64,000 nt of DNA from Caballeronia sp. SEWSISQ10-4 2 (GCF_030464885.1 NZ_JALPRJ010000035.1:31288-95287); one strand, 5' to 3'. Numbered from the stretch's first letter, positions 25,438 to 37,019 are shown. The notes: a model not told the origin generated them from the sequence alone. A program made the numbers and translations.

Positions 25438-27138
25438 ATGACGTTGTTTGCAGTACTCGTTGCCCGTAGCGCTCGCATTGACGCTTTTTTTCGTCCGGGC
25501 GATGCTGTTCATCGCCGCGTTTCCCGCAAGTGGCTTCCGGCCCTTGCAGCGAGTGTCTGCGTTGCAGCGGCAAGCAACGTTCATCTGGCTCATGCGGCCA
25601 TCGTGCCGTCCGGTGTGCAGCTTGCGGCGAAGCAGGAACTGGTGCGCAACAACGCGTCCGAGGTCGAGACCCTCGATCCGAACCTGGCTGAGACTGTGCC
25701 GGCCAACAACGTTACGCGTGACCTTTTTGAGGGCCTGACCGCGACCAATGCCGACGGGACCGTCGTGCCAGGCGTGGCGGAAAAATGGGAGCAGAAGGAT
25801 GCAACCACGTGGATTTTCCATCTGCGAAAGAACGCAAAGTGGTCGAACGGCGAGCCGGTGGTCGCGAGCGATTTCGTATATGGCTGCCAGCGTCTTGTCG
25901 ACCCGAAGATTGCTTCGCCGTATGCCAATACGTTTGGCATCTTCTTGCTGAATGGCGCTGAAATCGTGGCGGGCAAGAAATCACCGGACACGCTGGGCGT
26001 GCGCGCAATCGACCCGTACACGGTCGAGATCAAGACGCCGTATCCGGTGTCGTTCATCCCGGAACTGATGTCGAATACGAATCTCGGTCCGGTCAACAAG
26101 GCCGCCGTCGATAAGTACGGCCGCGACTGGACCAAACCCGGCAAGCTGGTGAGCAACGGTGCGTTCATGCTGAAGGATTGGCAGGTGAACAGCAAGCTTG
26201 TGCTGGTACGCAACCCGCAGTACTGGGACATCGCGCATGTGCAGTTGTCGCAAGTGACGTACCTTCCGGTCGAGAGCGAGACCTCGGACATCAAGTTGTT
26301 CCAGTCGGGCGACAACGACTGGGTGTATCAGTTGCCGTCCGGCATGTATCCGAAATACAAGCAGGAGTTCGCCGCCGACATGAAGATCGCGCCGATGCTC
26401 GGACTGCGCTACTACTCATTCAACAACAAAGATCCCCTGCTTAAGGACGTGCGCGTGCGCCAGGCGCTCTCCATGGTGATCGACCGCGACATCCTCGCAC
26501 AACGAGTGACCGCGGACGGGCAGATCCCCGCGTACGGCGTGATTGTGAAGGGCGTGAAGGGTGCGGATGTGACGGCTTACGACTGGTCGACGTGGTCGAT
26601 GGCGAAGCGCGTGGAAGAAGCGAAGAAGCTGCTCGCACAAGCGGGCGTGAAGCCGGACACGACGCTGCACTTTGCGATGAACACGAGCGACTATCACAAG
26701 AAAATGGCAATTTTTGCGGCCTCCGAGTGGAAAACGAAGCTCGGTCTGGACACGCAGATCGACGCGATGGAGTTCAAGGTCCTGCTGAAGAAGCGTCATA
26801 CCGGCGACTACCAGATTGCACGCAATGGCTGGGTCGCAGACTATAACGACGCGACCACGTTCCTGCAGCTTGTGCAATGCGGTTCGGACCAGAACGACAG
26901 CGGCAATTGCAATCCCAAGGCCGACGCGCTTATCAAAGAAGCGAACGAAAGTACGGACCAGGTTAAACGCACGCAGTTGCAAACCCAGGCCGCGAAGCTC
27001 GTGATGGACGACTATCCGATCCTGCCGCTGCTGCAGTACACCACGGTCCGGCTAGTGAAAAGCTATGTGGGCGGTTACTCGCTGAAAAACCCGATGGACC
27101 GTTACCGCAGCAAGGACATGTATATCGTGGCGCACTGA
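25438..27138 (+). CDS. oppA: Oligopeptide ABC transporter substrate-binding protein
   Basis: A 566-residue periplasmic binding protein of the OppA/MppA family (SBP_bac_5). A long N-region precedes the signal peptide hydrophobic core; cleavage is likely after HLAHA near residue 53. Family blocks include EVETLDPNLAETVPANNVTRDLFEGL and KWSNGEPVVASDFVYGCQRLVDP. AAGGA lies before the ATG. It captures peptides for the OppBCDF importer encoded next. The unusually long n-region of about 30 residues suggests the true start may be internal, but no better start is visible. Confidence 0.93.
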   Translation: MTLFAVLVARSARIDAFFRPGDAVHRRVSRKWLPALAASVCVAAASNVHLAHAAIVPSGVQLAAKQELVRNNASEVETLDPNLAETVPANNVTRDLFEGLTATNADGTVVPGVAEKWEQKDATTWIFHLRKNAKWSNGEPVVASDFVYGCQRLVDPKIASPYANTFGIFLLNGAEIVAGKKSPDTLGVRAIDPYTVEIKTPYPVSFIPELMSNTNLGPVNKAAVDKYGRDWTKPGKLVSNGAFMLKDWQVNSKLVLVRNPQYWDIAHVQLSQVTYLPVESETSDIKLFQSGDNDWVYQLPSGMYPKYKQEFAADMKIAPMLGLRYYSFNNKDPLLKDVRVRQALSMVIDRDILAQRVTADGQIPAYGVIVKGVKGADVTAYDWSTWSMAKRVEEAKKLLAQAGVKPDTTLHFAMNTSDYHKKMAIFAASEWKTKLGLDTQIDAMEFKVLLKKRHTGDYQIARNGWVADYNDATTFLQLVQCGSDQNDSGNCNPKADALIKEANESTDQVKRTQLQTQAAKLVMDDYPILPLLQYTTVRLVKSYVGGYSLKNPMDRYRSKDMYIVAH

Positions 27139-27230
27139 GCGCGACGCAACGCCCGCAATACTATCCAGCAAACAGCAAGAGGCGGTTGCCGTGACGAGTC
27201 TTGTCACGACGCCGCCAGGAGAGATGTTCC

Positions 27231-28151
27231 ATGTGGTCTTATACGTTGAGGCGCGTGCTGCTGACGGTGCCTACGCTGCTGATTGTTGTCACCGTCTGTT
27301 ATCTGCTGCTGCACGCCACGCCGGGCGGTCCGTTCGACGGTGAACGCAAGGTCTCCGCCGAAGTGCTCGCGAACCTGCAGGCGAAATACCATCTCGGCGA
27401 ACCGCTGTGGAAGCAGTACCTGCTGTATCTCAACAGCCTCCTGCACGGCGACCTGGGTGCATCGTTCCGATACGCCGACTGGAGCGTCAACGACCTCGTG
27501 CTACGTGCGTTGCCGGTGTCGCTGACTATTGGCGGTGTGTCCATGCTGCTTGCCATCGTGTTCGGCGTGGTGCTCGGCATCTTCGCGGCGCTCTATCGCA
27601 ATAGTCCGGCTGACTATCTGCTGATGATCATTGGTAACGCAGGCAGCGCATTTCCCTCGTTCGTGATCGGACCGGTTCTTATCCTCGTGTTCGCAATCCT
27701 GTTGAAGTGGCTGCCGGCCGGCGGCTGGAACGGCTTTCATGTGCGCTACATGGTGCTGCCGGTGCTGCTGCTGACCATCATCAACGTGGCGACCGTGGGA
27801 CGCGTGACACGCGGCAGCCTGATCGAGGTGATGAACACCAACTATATTCGAACAGCCTATGCCAAGGGCTTGTCGCGCTGGACGGTCGTGCTGCGCCACG
27901 CGCTGCGGCCGACCATGATTCCCGTAGTCTCGGTGATCGGTCCGCTCGCGATCGGCTCGATCACGGCGGCGGTCGTCACCGAGTCCGTGTTCTCGTTGCC
28001 GGGAGTCGGAAAGCTGATCGTGAACGGCGCGGCCAATCGCGATTACACGCTCGTGCTGGGGCTGGTCGTGCTGGTGACGGTGGTCGCGGTGCTGCTCAAT
28101 CTGCTGGTCGATCTCGCGTATGCGTGGCTCGATCCGAAAATCCGCTACTGA
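27231..28151 (+). CDS. oppB: Oligopeptide ABC transporter permease OppB
   Basis: A 306-residue inner-membrane permease with six helices. It has the conserved start WSYTLRRVLLTVPTLLIVVTVCYLLLHATPGGPFDGER and the ATPase-contact EAA loop near residues 200-220 (NYIRTAYAKGLSRWTVVLRHALR). The ATG at 27231 follows AGGAG. It pairs with OppC to form the channel. Confidence 0.94.
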   Translation: MWSYTLRRVLLTVPTLLIVVTVCYLLLHATPGGPFDGERKVSAEVLANLQAKYHLGEPLWKQYLLYLNSLLHGDLGASFRYADWSVNDLVLRALPVSLTIGGVSMLLAIVFGVVLGIFAALYRNSPADYLLMIIGNAGSAFPSFVIGPVLILVFAILLKWLPAGGWNGFHVRYMVLPVLLLTIINVATVGRVTRGSLIEVMNTNYIRTAYAKGLSRWTVVLRHALRPTMIPVVSVIGPLAIGSITAAVVTESVFSLPGVGKLIVNGAANRDYTLVLGLVVLVTVVAVLLNLLVDLAYAWLDPKIRY

Positions 28152-28181
28152 AATAATGAGTCAACCAGCATGAGGTCCGCA

Positions 28182-29084
28182 ATGAAACAAGGTTCCCTGG
28201 TCCCCGCGCTCGAAAGCGTGCTGGCCGTGCCGGTGGAAGGCCGCAGCCCATGGCAGGACGCCCGTATGCGCTTTGCGCGCAACAAGGCCGCCGTGGCAAG
28301 TCTCGTGATCCTGCTGCTGATCACGCTGGCCTGCGCGATCGGCCCGATGCTGCTGCCGAACGCCTTCGATTCCACCGACTGGAACATGATGAGTTCCACG
28401 CCAACGTTTGCGAACTGGCATCTGTTCGGTACTGATGAAACCGGCCGCGACCTGCTGGTGCGCTGCCTGGTAGGAGGCCGTGTCTCGCTGATGATCGGTG
28501 GGCTCGCCACGCTGACGTCGGTCACGCTCGGCATTGTATGGGGCGCGATTGCAGGGTTCGTAGGCGGCCGCGTGGACAACGCAATGATGCGTATTGTCGA
28601 CATGATGTACGCGATCCCGTACCTTCTGATCGCCATCCTGATGGTCACGCTGCTCGGCCGCGAGTTCTATCTCGTTGTGCTGACCATTACGGTGTTCTCG
28701 TGGATGGACATGGCACGGGTCGTACGCGGCCAGACGCTCGCGATCCGGTCGAAAGAATACATTGAGGCGGCGCGCGCTATCGGTGTGTCGACGGGCGGCA
28801 TCATCCTGCGTCACATCGTCCCGAACCTGCTCGGCATCGTTGCGATTTACACAACGGTTACGGTTCCTGGCGTTATTCTTACGGAGTCCGTGCTATCGTT
28901 TCTCGGACTCGGCGTGCAGGAGCCGATGACCAGCTGGGGCGTGCTGATTCAGGACGGCGTCGGTGTGATGGAAACGGCGCCCTGGATTCTCTTGTTCCCG
29001 GCGGCGTTGTTGTCGGTGACGCTGTATTGCATCAACTTTGTTGGCGACGGTCTGCGCGACGCGCTCGACCCGAAGGATCGGTAA
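28182..29084 (+). CDS. oppC: Oligopeptide ABC transporter permease OppC
   Basis: A 300-residue permease with an N-terminal cytosolic tail, then six helices. The GTDETGRDLLVRCLVGGRVSL block near residue 86 and the EAA loop EYIEAARAIGVSTGGIILRH near residue 190 are typical. Two ATG codons are possible, at 28170 and 28182; the second is preferred because GAGG sits six bases before it, within the first. It lies between oppB and oppD in one operon. Confidence 0.93.
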   Translation: MKQGSLVPALESVLAVPVEGRSPWQDARMRFARNKAAVASLVILLLITLACAIGPMLLPNAFDSTDWNMMSSTPTFANWHLFGTDETGRDLLVRCLVGGRVSLMIGGLATLTSVTLGIVWGAIAGFVGGRVDNAMMRIVDMMYAIPYLLIAILMVTLLGREFYLVVLTITVFSWMDMARVVRGQTLAIRSKEYIEAARAIGVSTGGIILRHIVPNLLGIVAIYTTVTVPGVILTESVLSFLGLGVQEPMTSWGVLIQDGVGVMETAPWILLFPAALLSVTLYCINFVGDGLRDALDPKDR

Positions 29085-29089
29085 GCATC

Positions 29090-31064
<1,975 letters not shown>

Positions 31065-31103
31065 TTTAACCGCCGTTTCAACAACCCCAGGCAGGGTTCA
31101 AAA

Positions 31104-31122
31104 CCACCGTTTCTGACGGCGG
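31104..31122 (-). terminator. Terminator-like hairpin after mini-ORF
   Basis: CCGCCGT pairs with ACGGTGG (one G-T pair) on the minus strand around a five-base loop, followed by TTTTG. It begins directly at the stop codon of the 19-residue mini-ORF at 31123-31182. Confidence 0.5.
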
Positions 31123-31182
31123 TCAGGGAGTCGTTCGACCAATCGTGAAGTTTCCGTAGTCCCAGTAGTCGCTGTGGTCCAT
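31123..31182 (-). CDS. Possible 19-residue peptide MDHSDYWDYGNFTIGRTTP
   Basis: The minus-strand ATG at 31182 opens a 19-codon frame ending in TGA, rich in Asp and Tyr. CGGAGGG, a strong Shine-Dalgarno sequence, lies about ten bases upstream, and a terminator-like hairpin follows the stop at once. The 9-bp DNA repeat at 31156-31191 overlaps its first half and encodes the D-Y-x pattern. It may be a leader peptide, a small regulator or a modified-peptide precursor. No processing genes are beside it, so the call is tentative. Confidence 0.35.
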   Translation of the reverse strand: MDHSDYWDYGNFTIGRTTP

Positions 31183-31191
31183 GTAGTCACA
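31156..31191. repeat. Four tandem 9-bp repeats, consensus GTAGTCnCA
   Basis: Units start at 31156, 31165, 31174 and 31183: GTAGTCCCA, GTAGTCGCT, GTGGTCCAT and GTAGTCACA. They lie 116 bases upstream of the oprD start. They may bind a regulator of the porin, or may simply reflect the Asp-Tyr pattern of the peptide on the other strand. Confidence 0.6.
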
Positions 31192-31306
31192 ACCCTCCGG
31201 TGTGTCGTTCCGAGCCCGGCGTGAGTTTTTGCGCTCGTGCCGAAATGATATGAGAACGGCTGTCGGCCATCTTTACTCGCTGCCAATAAAAATACGAGAC
31301 AAATCC

Positions 31307-32713
31307 ATGAAACAACAAAAGCGTTCAATCGCTCTATCTCTAATTGTTTTCACCGGCTTGATGAACCCAGCCATTTCCGCTTTCGCAGACGATGACGATG
31401 TTGCAACACGTCATACGGAAGCACCTCCTAGTTCCCCGCCCAATACCGAAGCGGATGCGCCTATCAGTAATCAGGCGAAATCCAAGGGTTTTATAGAGGA
31501 TTCACATTTCAACCTTCTTTTTCGCAGCTATACCGAACACTTCGAAGCGGACGGAATTAAAAAGAAGGACGCCTCGGTGCTCGGGAACCAGGCGGTATTT
31601 GAATCGGGGTATACGCGCGGGTTATTCGGCGTCGGTTTTGATGCGTCGCTGTTCAGTGCCTTCAAGCTAAACGGCGGACAAGGCGCCGGTAACCGCGTGC
31701 ATTTGAATCACGACGGCCAGACCGCGCAGAATCAGCTGGCCTGGACGTACCCGGGCGTGTGGGATGTGAAAGCGCGGGTATCGAATACGGTTGTTAAGTA
31801 TGGTCAACAATTATTCGATAATCCCTTTCTCGCTCCTCACGATAACCGCGCACTGCCACCCACTTACCGCGGTGTTTCTCTTGCGAGCGACGAAATCAAG
31901 AATTTGACGCTCAAGGCGGGTAGTGTCGACGCGGTGCTGGCGCGGGGCCAGACAAGCGTCTCCTCTTTGAAGACCGAATACGGCGGCATACGATTCAGCC
32001 GCTTCACGTACGCGGGCGGCGACTACACGCCCAATGACGACACGGCCTTGTCCTTATATGGCAGCCGTGCTGAAAACGTGTGGGATCAATATTATCTGTC
32101 GCTGACGCGCAGTATTGGCGATCCGTCGCAGATTCGCTGGACGGGCGGCCTGACCTATTACTACACGCACGACTTGGGACAGAGCCGCGAAGGGTCCATT
32201 AATAACCACGCGTATAGCTTGCTGCTGTCGGGCACCCATAAGGCGCACACCATATCAGTCGGATTCCAGCAGATCGCGAGCAATCAATTCTTCGATTATG
32301 TCGGTCAGTCGGCCGGCGATTATCTGGCGAATTCCCTGGATGTCGATTACAACGCGCCGCATGAAAAATCACTGCAGCTTGGCTATACGGTCAACATGAG
32401 CGAGTACGGTGTTCCGGGTCTGAAAATGACGCTGTGGACGGCGTATGGATGGGGCGCGGATGCCACGGACATGGCGAATCGATATTCCGATCCGTCGAAC
32501 GCCCTGCATGATCTCTACTGGAAGAATGGTCAGCCCGTACATGGCACCCATTACGAGTTCGGGTTCATTCCGTCTTACACGTTCGGCTCTGGAAAACTGA
32601 AGGGGACGACCGCGAAGTTCTATTACATGCATCACCACGGCGGTCAATACTATTCGGATTCCAGCAGCGATGTTTATCGTCTGATGGTGAACGTTCCGGT
32701 CAACGTGTTTTAA
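31307..32713 (+). CDS. OprD family outer-membrane porin
   Basis: A 468-residue outer-membrane channel with a signal peptide (about residues 1-27, ending AISAFA). It has the OprD-family opening SKGFIEDSHFNLLFRSYTEHF, the GYTRGLFGVGFDASLF strand pair near residue 105, and a C-terminal strand ending in phenylalanine (VNVPVNVF) as needed for barrel assembly. The ATG at 31307 was chosen for the signal peptide. Family channels take up basic amino acids, small peptides or carboxylates. Its place after oppABCDF suggests peptide uptake. The 5' part is AT-richer than its neighbours. Confidence 0.9.
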   Translation: MKQQKRSIALSLIVFTGLMNPAISAFADDDDVATRHTEAPPSSPPNTEADAPISNQAKSKGFIEDSHFNLLFRSYTEHFEADGIKKKDASVLGNQAVFESGYTRGLFGVGFDASLFSAFKLNGGQGAGNRVHLNHDGQTAQNQLAWTYPGVWDVKARVSNTVVKYGQQLFDNPFLAPHDNRALPPTYRGVSLASDEIKNLTLKAGSVDAVLARGQTSVSSLKTEYGGIRFSRFTYAGGDYTPNDDTALSLYGSRAENVWDQYYLSLTRSIGDPSQIRWTGGLTYYYTHDLGQSREGSINNHAYSLLLSGTHKAHTISVGFQQIASNQFFDYVGQSAGDYLANSLDVDYNAPHEKSLQLGYTVNMSEYGVPGLKMTLWTAYGWGADATDMANRYSDPSNALHDLYWKNGQPVHGTHYEFGFIPSYTFGSGKLKGTTAKFYYMHHHGGQYYSDSSSDVYRLMVNVPVNVF

Positions 32714-32823
32714 GAAAACGACGGTCGCTGGACGGCCGATAGGGCGTGGTGAGCAGCGTGATGGGCGCTGCTCACCGGTGTGCAGCCCAGTCGATCAAGC
32801 GTGGATGCTGAACCGTGCTTTCC

Positions 32824-32852
32824 GCCCGCCGGGTTCGCCCTGCGGGCTTTTT
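32824..32852 (+). terminator. Rho-independent terminator after oprD
   Basis: GCCCGC-C-GGG pairs with CCC-T-GCGGGC around a stable TTCG tetraloop, followed by five T residues. A separate 11-bp stem without a T run lies just before it at 32748-32776. Confidence 0.88.
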
Positions 32853-32890
32853 GATGAACGCAGTTTCAGCTTGGCGTCCGATAAAAACAC

Positions 32891-33799
32891 TCAGCGCTGC
32901 ACGCCCCAGCGGCGCACGGTGAGCCGTTCGAAGGTATCGAAAACGAGATGCTCGACGATCAAACCAATCACGATCACGGCCGCCAGTCCCGCGAATACGC
33001 GATCCGTATACAGCTCGTTACGGTTCTGAAAGATGTACCAGCCGAGGCCGCCATTTCCCGAACTGGCGCCGAACACGAGTTCCGCCGCGATCAGTGTGCG
33101 CCATGCAAATGCCCAGCCCACGCGAAGCCCGGCGAGGATCGAGGGCAGTGCTGCCGGCACCAGGATCAAGAGTACATGCCGAAGTCCTTTCAAGCCGTAA
33201 TTGCGGCCCGTCATACGCAGCGTTTCCGGTACGGATTGAAAGCCGGAGTAGGTGTTCAACGCGAGCGGCCACAGCACCGAATGCACGAGCACAAACAACA
33301 GGCTTCCGGTCCCCAGACCGAACCATAACAACGCGAGCGGCAGCAGCGCGATCGACGGCAACGGATTGAACATCGCGGTCAGCATGGACAGCAGATCGCG
33401 GCCAAAACGCGTGGACACAGCAAGCGACGTCAACACGAACGCAAACACCACACCGAGCAGATAACCTCTCAACAGCACGGACAGGGAGATCGCCGTTTTC
33501 GCGATCAGTTCGCCTGACCAGATGCCTTGCACGAATGCCGACAATGTATCGGTGAAAGTAGGCAACAGCAGATCGTTGCCGACCGCGCGCGCAGCCGCTT
33601 CCCAGATTCCGACCAGCACGAAAGCGATCAACGTCTTGCGCAACCACGTCTGGTTCCCAAGCCGCTTTCCGAACGGCAACGACGTCTCCACGGCGACATC
33701 CAGAAGCGGTTCGGGAACACGTTCGTATTCTTCGCGAACCGGCGGCACGAGCGCGATGGGCGCAATGGGCTCGAGCGGCGAAGTAGTCGGCGTGCTCAT
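32891..33799 (-). CDS. Sulfonate-type ABC transporter permease
   Basis: A 302-residue inner-membrane permease of the SsuC/TauC family. A long cytosolic N-terminus of about 55 residues is followed by six helices. The EAA loop GFQSVPETLRMTGRNYGLKGLRHVLLILVPAALPSI lies near residues 185-220. It overlaps the upstream ATPase gene by four bases (ATGA). Together with the binding protein and dioxygenase genes upstream it forms a sulfonate uptake operon. Confidence 0.9.
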   Translation of the reverse strand: MSTPTTSPLEPIAPIALVPPVREEYERVPEPLLDVAVETSLPFGKRLGNQTWLRKTLIAFVLVGIWEAAARAVGNDLLLPTFTDTLSAFVQGIWSGELIAKTAISLSVLLRGYLLGVVFAFVLTSLAVSTRFGRDLLSMLTAMFNPLPSIALLPLALLWFGLGTGSLLFVLVHSVLWPLALNTYSGFQSVPETLRMTGRNYGLKGLRHVLLILVPAALPSILAGLRVGWAFAWRTLIAAELVFGASSGNGGLGWYIFQNRNELYTDRVFAGLAAVIVIGLIVEHLVFDTFERLTVRRWGVQR

Positions 33800-34656
33800 T
33801 GAACGGCCTCCGCGTCTTCGAACAGCAGCCGATGAATACGCGCAACGCTCTGCAGAAAGTCGCTGCGTCCCGAGCTGTCCTTGGTGAATTGATGGCTGTT
33901 CAACTCCGCGCGCACGCGACCGGGGTGCGGCGTCAGCAGCAAGATCCGGTTGCCGACAATCAGCGCTTCCTCGATCGAGTGCGTGACGAACAACAACGTG
34001 AAACTCGCCTCATCCCATAGGCGCAGCAGTTCTTCCTGCATCTTGCGCCGCGTGAGTGCGTCGAGTGCGGCGAACGGTTCGTCCATCAGCAGCACGCGTG
34101 GTTGCATCGCGAGTGCACGGGCGATCGCCACGCGCTGTTTCATGCCACCGGAGAGCGTGTGCGGGTAAGCATCTGCGAAAGCAGCGAGACCGACCTTATC
34201 GAGGAAATGCAGCGCCCGTTCGCGGGCTTCCGCGCGGCTCAGTTTCTTGGCGACGCGCAACGGGAACGCCACGTTTTGCAGCACCGTTTTCCACGGCGGC
34301 AGCTGGTCGAATTCCTGGAACACGACAATGCGATCGGCGCCTGGACCCTGCACGGGTTTGCCATCGATCTCGATCGTCCCCGCAGTCGGTTCGATAAAGC
34401 CGGCGACCGCTTTGAGCAGCGTCGACTTGCCGCAACCGGACGGTCCGAGCAGCACGAAACGGTCGCCGCCATAGACGTCGAAGCTGACTTGATGCGTTGC
34501 ACGCACAATGCGCTCGCGTGTGCGGTACTCGAGGCTGACGTTATCGACGCTGAGGAGCTTGGCGCTCGGCGCGGGCGAATCCGCCGGCGAATCGCTACGC
34601 TCGGGCGGCGGATAAAGGACAGTGGGATTGGCGGCCATGGCTGTGCGTTCATGCAT
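33796..34656 (-). CDS. Sulfonate-type ABC transporter ATPase
   Basis: A 286-residue ATPase of the SsuB/TauB/NrtD family. Motifs are Walker A GPSGCGKS near residue 74, the signature LSGGMKQRVAIARALAMQP near residue 160 and Walker B VLLMDEPFAALD. Two starts are possible, ATG at 34656 or 34638; neither has a good Shine-Dalgarno sequence, so the first six residues are uncertain. A proline-rich N-terminal tail precedes the core. Confidence 0.9.
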   Translation of the reverse strand: MHERTAMAANPTVLYPPPERSDSPADSPAPSAKLLSVDNVSLEYRTRERIVRATHQVSFDVYGGDRFVLLGPSGCGKSTLLKAVAGFIEPTAGTIEIDGKPVQGPGADRIVVFQEFDQLPPWKTVLQNVAFPLRVAKKLSRAEARERALHFLDKVGLAAFADAYPHTLSGGMKQRVAIARALAMQPRVLLMDEPFAALDALTRRKMQEELLRLWDEASFTLLFVTHSIEEALIVGNRILLLTPHPGRVRAELNSHQFTKDSSGRSDFLQSVARIHRLLFEDAEAVQ

Positions 34657-34837
34657 AAAACACGACCATAGCGGGCCCTCATGCGCGCGTGAACCAATCA
34701 TTGCGCATATTCAAAACACGCCGACGCATAAGCAACGGTTTTGCCGTTTCAGTGACGCGGACGGTTGCTTGAGCGATAACCCCAAAAAGCCCACTAAGGC
34801 AGCGGGCGTTCTCATGACCTAACCATATAGCGATGAA

Positions 34838-35899
34838 TCAGCTGCCACCGCCGAGCGCCGGATCGGTGAAGAAATAGTCTTGCCATGACTTCGGCTCGTT
34901 CTTGATTGCGCCGACCCGATACATGAACTGCGCGAGCGCAAGCGTGTTCTGCGGCGCGATCTTGAACTGCGTGTCCGGATTCTTGATGATCCCGACCAGC
35001 AGCTTGCGATCGATCCTGGCGTTGTTCACACGGATATAGACATCGGCGGCGGCTTCCGGATTGGCCGAGACGAAACGCGCAGCGTCAGCCAGCGCCGCGA
35101 TGAATGCGCGATACGTCTTTGGATTGTTATCGCGGAACTTTTCGGTCGCGTAGAGCACGGTGGCCGAGCTGGGGCCGCCGAGGACATCGTACGAATTCAG
35201 CACGATATGCGCCTTCGGATTAGCCGCCAGTTCTTGTTGCTGGAATGGCGGATTGCCGAAGTGTCCGGTGATCTCCGTGCCGCCGGCAATGATCGCCGCG
35301 GCCGCGTCAGGATGCGGAACGGCTTGCGTCAGCTTGTCGAGGCGATCGTAGTCCTTGTCGCCCCAACGCTTTGCGGCGGCGAATTGCAACACGCGCGACT
35401 GCACCGATACCGACACCGCCGGCACCGCGATACGGTCTTTCTCCGTGAAATCCGCGATGGTTTTCACGTTCGGATTATTCGATACAAGGTAATACGGCAG
35501 ATTGCCGAGCGAGGCCACGCCCTTGACGTTCTGCTTGCCGTGCGTGCGGTCCCAGATCGTCATCAGCGGACCGACGCCAGCCCCCGCGATATCGATGGAA
35601 CCGGACAACAGCGCGTCATTGACGGCCGCACCGCCCGATAACTTCAGCCAGTCCACTTTGATATCGACGCCGGCTTTCTTGCCTTCCTGTTCGATCAGCT
35701 TCTGGTCACGTGCGACGTTGAGCAGCAGATACACCACGCCGAACTGCTCCGCGATACGGATCGTTCCCTCGGCTCGTGCAGGGGGTGCTGCAACAAAAGA
35801 AGTAACGGTAAGGGAGAGCGACACAAACGCCGCGGTCAAAGGGCGTGACAACGAACGAGAACCGGTAGGTCCCCGCCGGGAAAAAAGCGAAAGCGGCAT
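34838..35899 (-). CDS. Sulfonate-type ABC substrate-binding protein
   Basis: A 353-residue periplasmic binding protein of the SsuA/TauA/NMT1 class. A basic signal peptide (residues 1-43, ending PPARA) is followed by EGTIRIAEQFGVVYLLLNVARDQKLIEQEG. The ligand region includes GGAAVNDALLSGSIDIAGAGVGP near residue 88, the usual sulfonate-binding block. It is the second gene of the operon, 53 bases after the dioxygenase gene. Confidence 0.9.
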   Translation of the reverse strand: MPLSLFSRRGPTGSRSLSRPLTAAFVSLSLTVTSFVAAPPARAEGTIRIAEQFGVVYLLLNVARDQKLIEQEGKKAGVDIKVDWLKLSGGAAVNDALLSGSIDIAGAGVGPLMTIWDRTHGKQNVKGVASLGNLPYYLVSNNPNVKTIADFTEKDRIAVPAVSVSVQSRVLQFAAAKRWGDKDYDRLDKLTQAVPHPDAAAAIIAGGTEITGHFGNPPFQQQELAANPKAHIVLNSYDVLGGPSSATVLYATEKFRDNNPKTYRAFIAALADAARFVSANPEAAADVYIRVNNARIDRKLLVGIIKNPDTQFKIAPQNTLALAQFMYRVGAIKNEPKSWQDYFFTDPALGGGS

Positions 35900-35952
35900 C
35901 GAAAGTCCGAAGAAGTGTTTTTAGAATTGAAGTCGTACCTGGACGCAAGCGA

Positions 35953-36828
35953 TCAGAACGGCGTGTCGCCTTCAATCGTCGTTCGATACATCTTTCTGCG
36001 CAGATGATCCGGCGTACCCGCTGCGAGGTGCATGAGCGAGCGGTTGTCCCAGAACACGAGGTCGTGTTCGCGCCACACGTGCCGGTAGATATGCTCGTCG
36101 CGCACGCTGTGGTCGAAGAGGGCTTGCAGCAAGTCGCGGCTCTCATTTTCTGGCAGCCCGATCACGCGCGTGGTGAAATGCTCGCTCACGAACAGCGCGT
36201 GGCGGCCGGTTTCCGGATGCGTGCGCACGATCGGATGCACGACCGGTTTCACTTGCGCGATCTGCTCGGCGGAGAGGTTGGGGCGCCACGGGCTGCGCTT
36301 TTGCAGCTCGGCGTATTTCGCCAGATAAGTGTGCTCGGCGCAGCGCCCCTTGACCGCATCGCGCAGCGCTTGTGGCAGCGTGTCCCATGCCAGATGCATG
36401 TTGGCGAACAGCGTGTCGCCGCCTTCCGCCGGCAGTTCCTGCGCATGCAGCAGCGAACCGAGGCTCGGTGTTTCCTTGTACGACAGATCCGAATGCCAGA
36501 AATGTCCGGCATCGCCGAGACCGATCGGCTTGCCGTTTTCCATCACGTTGGAGACGATCAGGATCTCCGGATGACCGGCCAACTGAAACTGGTGCAGCAC
36601 GTGGATTTGCAACGGACCGAAGCGGCGGCTGAAGTTTATATGCTGCTCGGGTGTGATGCGCTGGTCGCGGAACACAACGACGTGATGATCGAGATGCGCG
36701 CGATGGATGCGCTTGAAATCGTCGTCGGCGAGGGGCTGGCTCAGGTCGAGGCCGGTTACTTCGGCGCCTAAGGGGGCACCGTCGAACGGGGTGATCTCGA
36801 TGGTCTGGTGTGGGGATAAGGTCGTCAC
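35953..36828 (-). CDS. TauD/TfdA family 2-oxoglutarate dioxygenase
   Basis: A 291-residue non-haem iron enzyme. The metal triad is visible as H112-x-D114 (FWHSDLSY) and H267 (DNRSLMHLAAG), and R277/R278 can bind 2-oxoglutarate. In TauD such an enzyme releases sulfite from taurine; here the exact substrate is not known. It is the first gene of the operon with the sulfonate ABC transporter, so oxygenolytic release of sulfite from an imported sulfonate is likely. Confidence 0.9.
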   Translation of the reverse strand: MTTLSPHQTIEITPFDGAPLGAEVTGLDLSQPLADDDFKRIHRAHLDHHVVVFRDQRITPEQHINFSRRFGPLQIHVLHQFQLAGHPEILIVSNVMENGKPIGLGDAGHFWHSDLSYKETPSLGSLLHAQELPAEGGDTLFANMHLAWDTLPQALRDAVKGRCAEHTYLAKYAELQKRSPWRPNLSAEQIAQVKPVVHPIVRTHPETGRHALFVSEHFTTRVIGLPENESRDLLQALFDHSVRDEHIYRHVWREHDLVFWDNRSLMHLAAGTPDHLRRKMYRTTIEGDTPF

Positions 36829-36995
36829 GCGGGACTCGTTAATTCGATTCGGGGGGAAAGCGCTCCAGGCGAAGCGGCGGTGATGAACTGAAACAATACG
36901 CCGGAAAAGCCCAGGTCAGACACCGAATCTAAAATCCCGTGCGAACAAGGTCAACGAACCAAATCCCATACGCTTATCTGTTTTAACGATAAACG

Positions 36996-37019
36996 GGCCG
37001 CTCCAGTAGAGGAGCGGCC
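36996..37019 (-). terminator. Hairpin terminator after the HD-domain gene
   Basis: GGCCGCTCC pairs with GGAGCGGCC around AGTAGA; on the minus strand a T-rich stretch (TTTATCGTTAAAA) follows after a few bases. Confidence 0.6.

Noticed and set aside
31156..31191. A CRISPR array or plasmid iteron set at the 9-bp repeats
   Set aside because: The units are far too short for CRISPR, there are no spacers or cas genes, and no replication gene is nearby.
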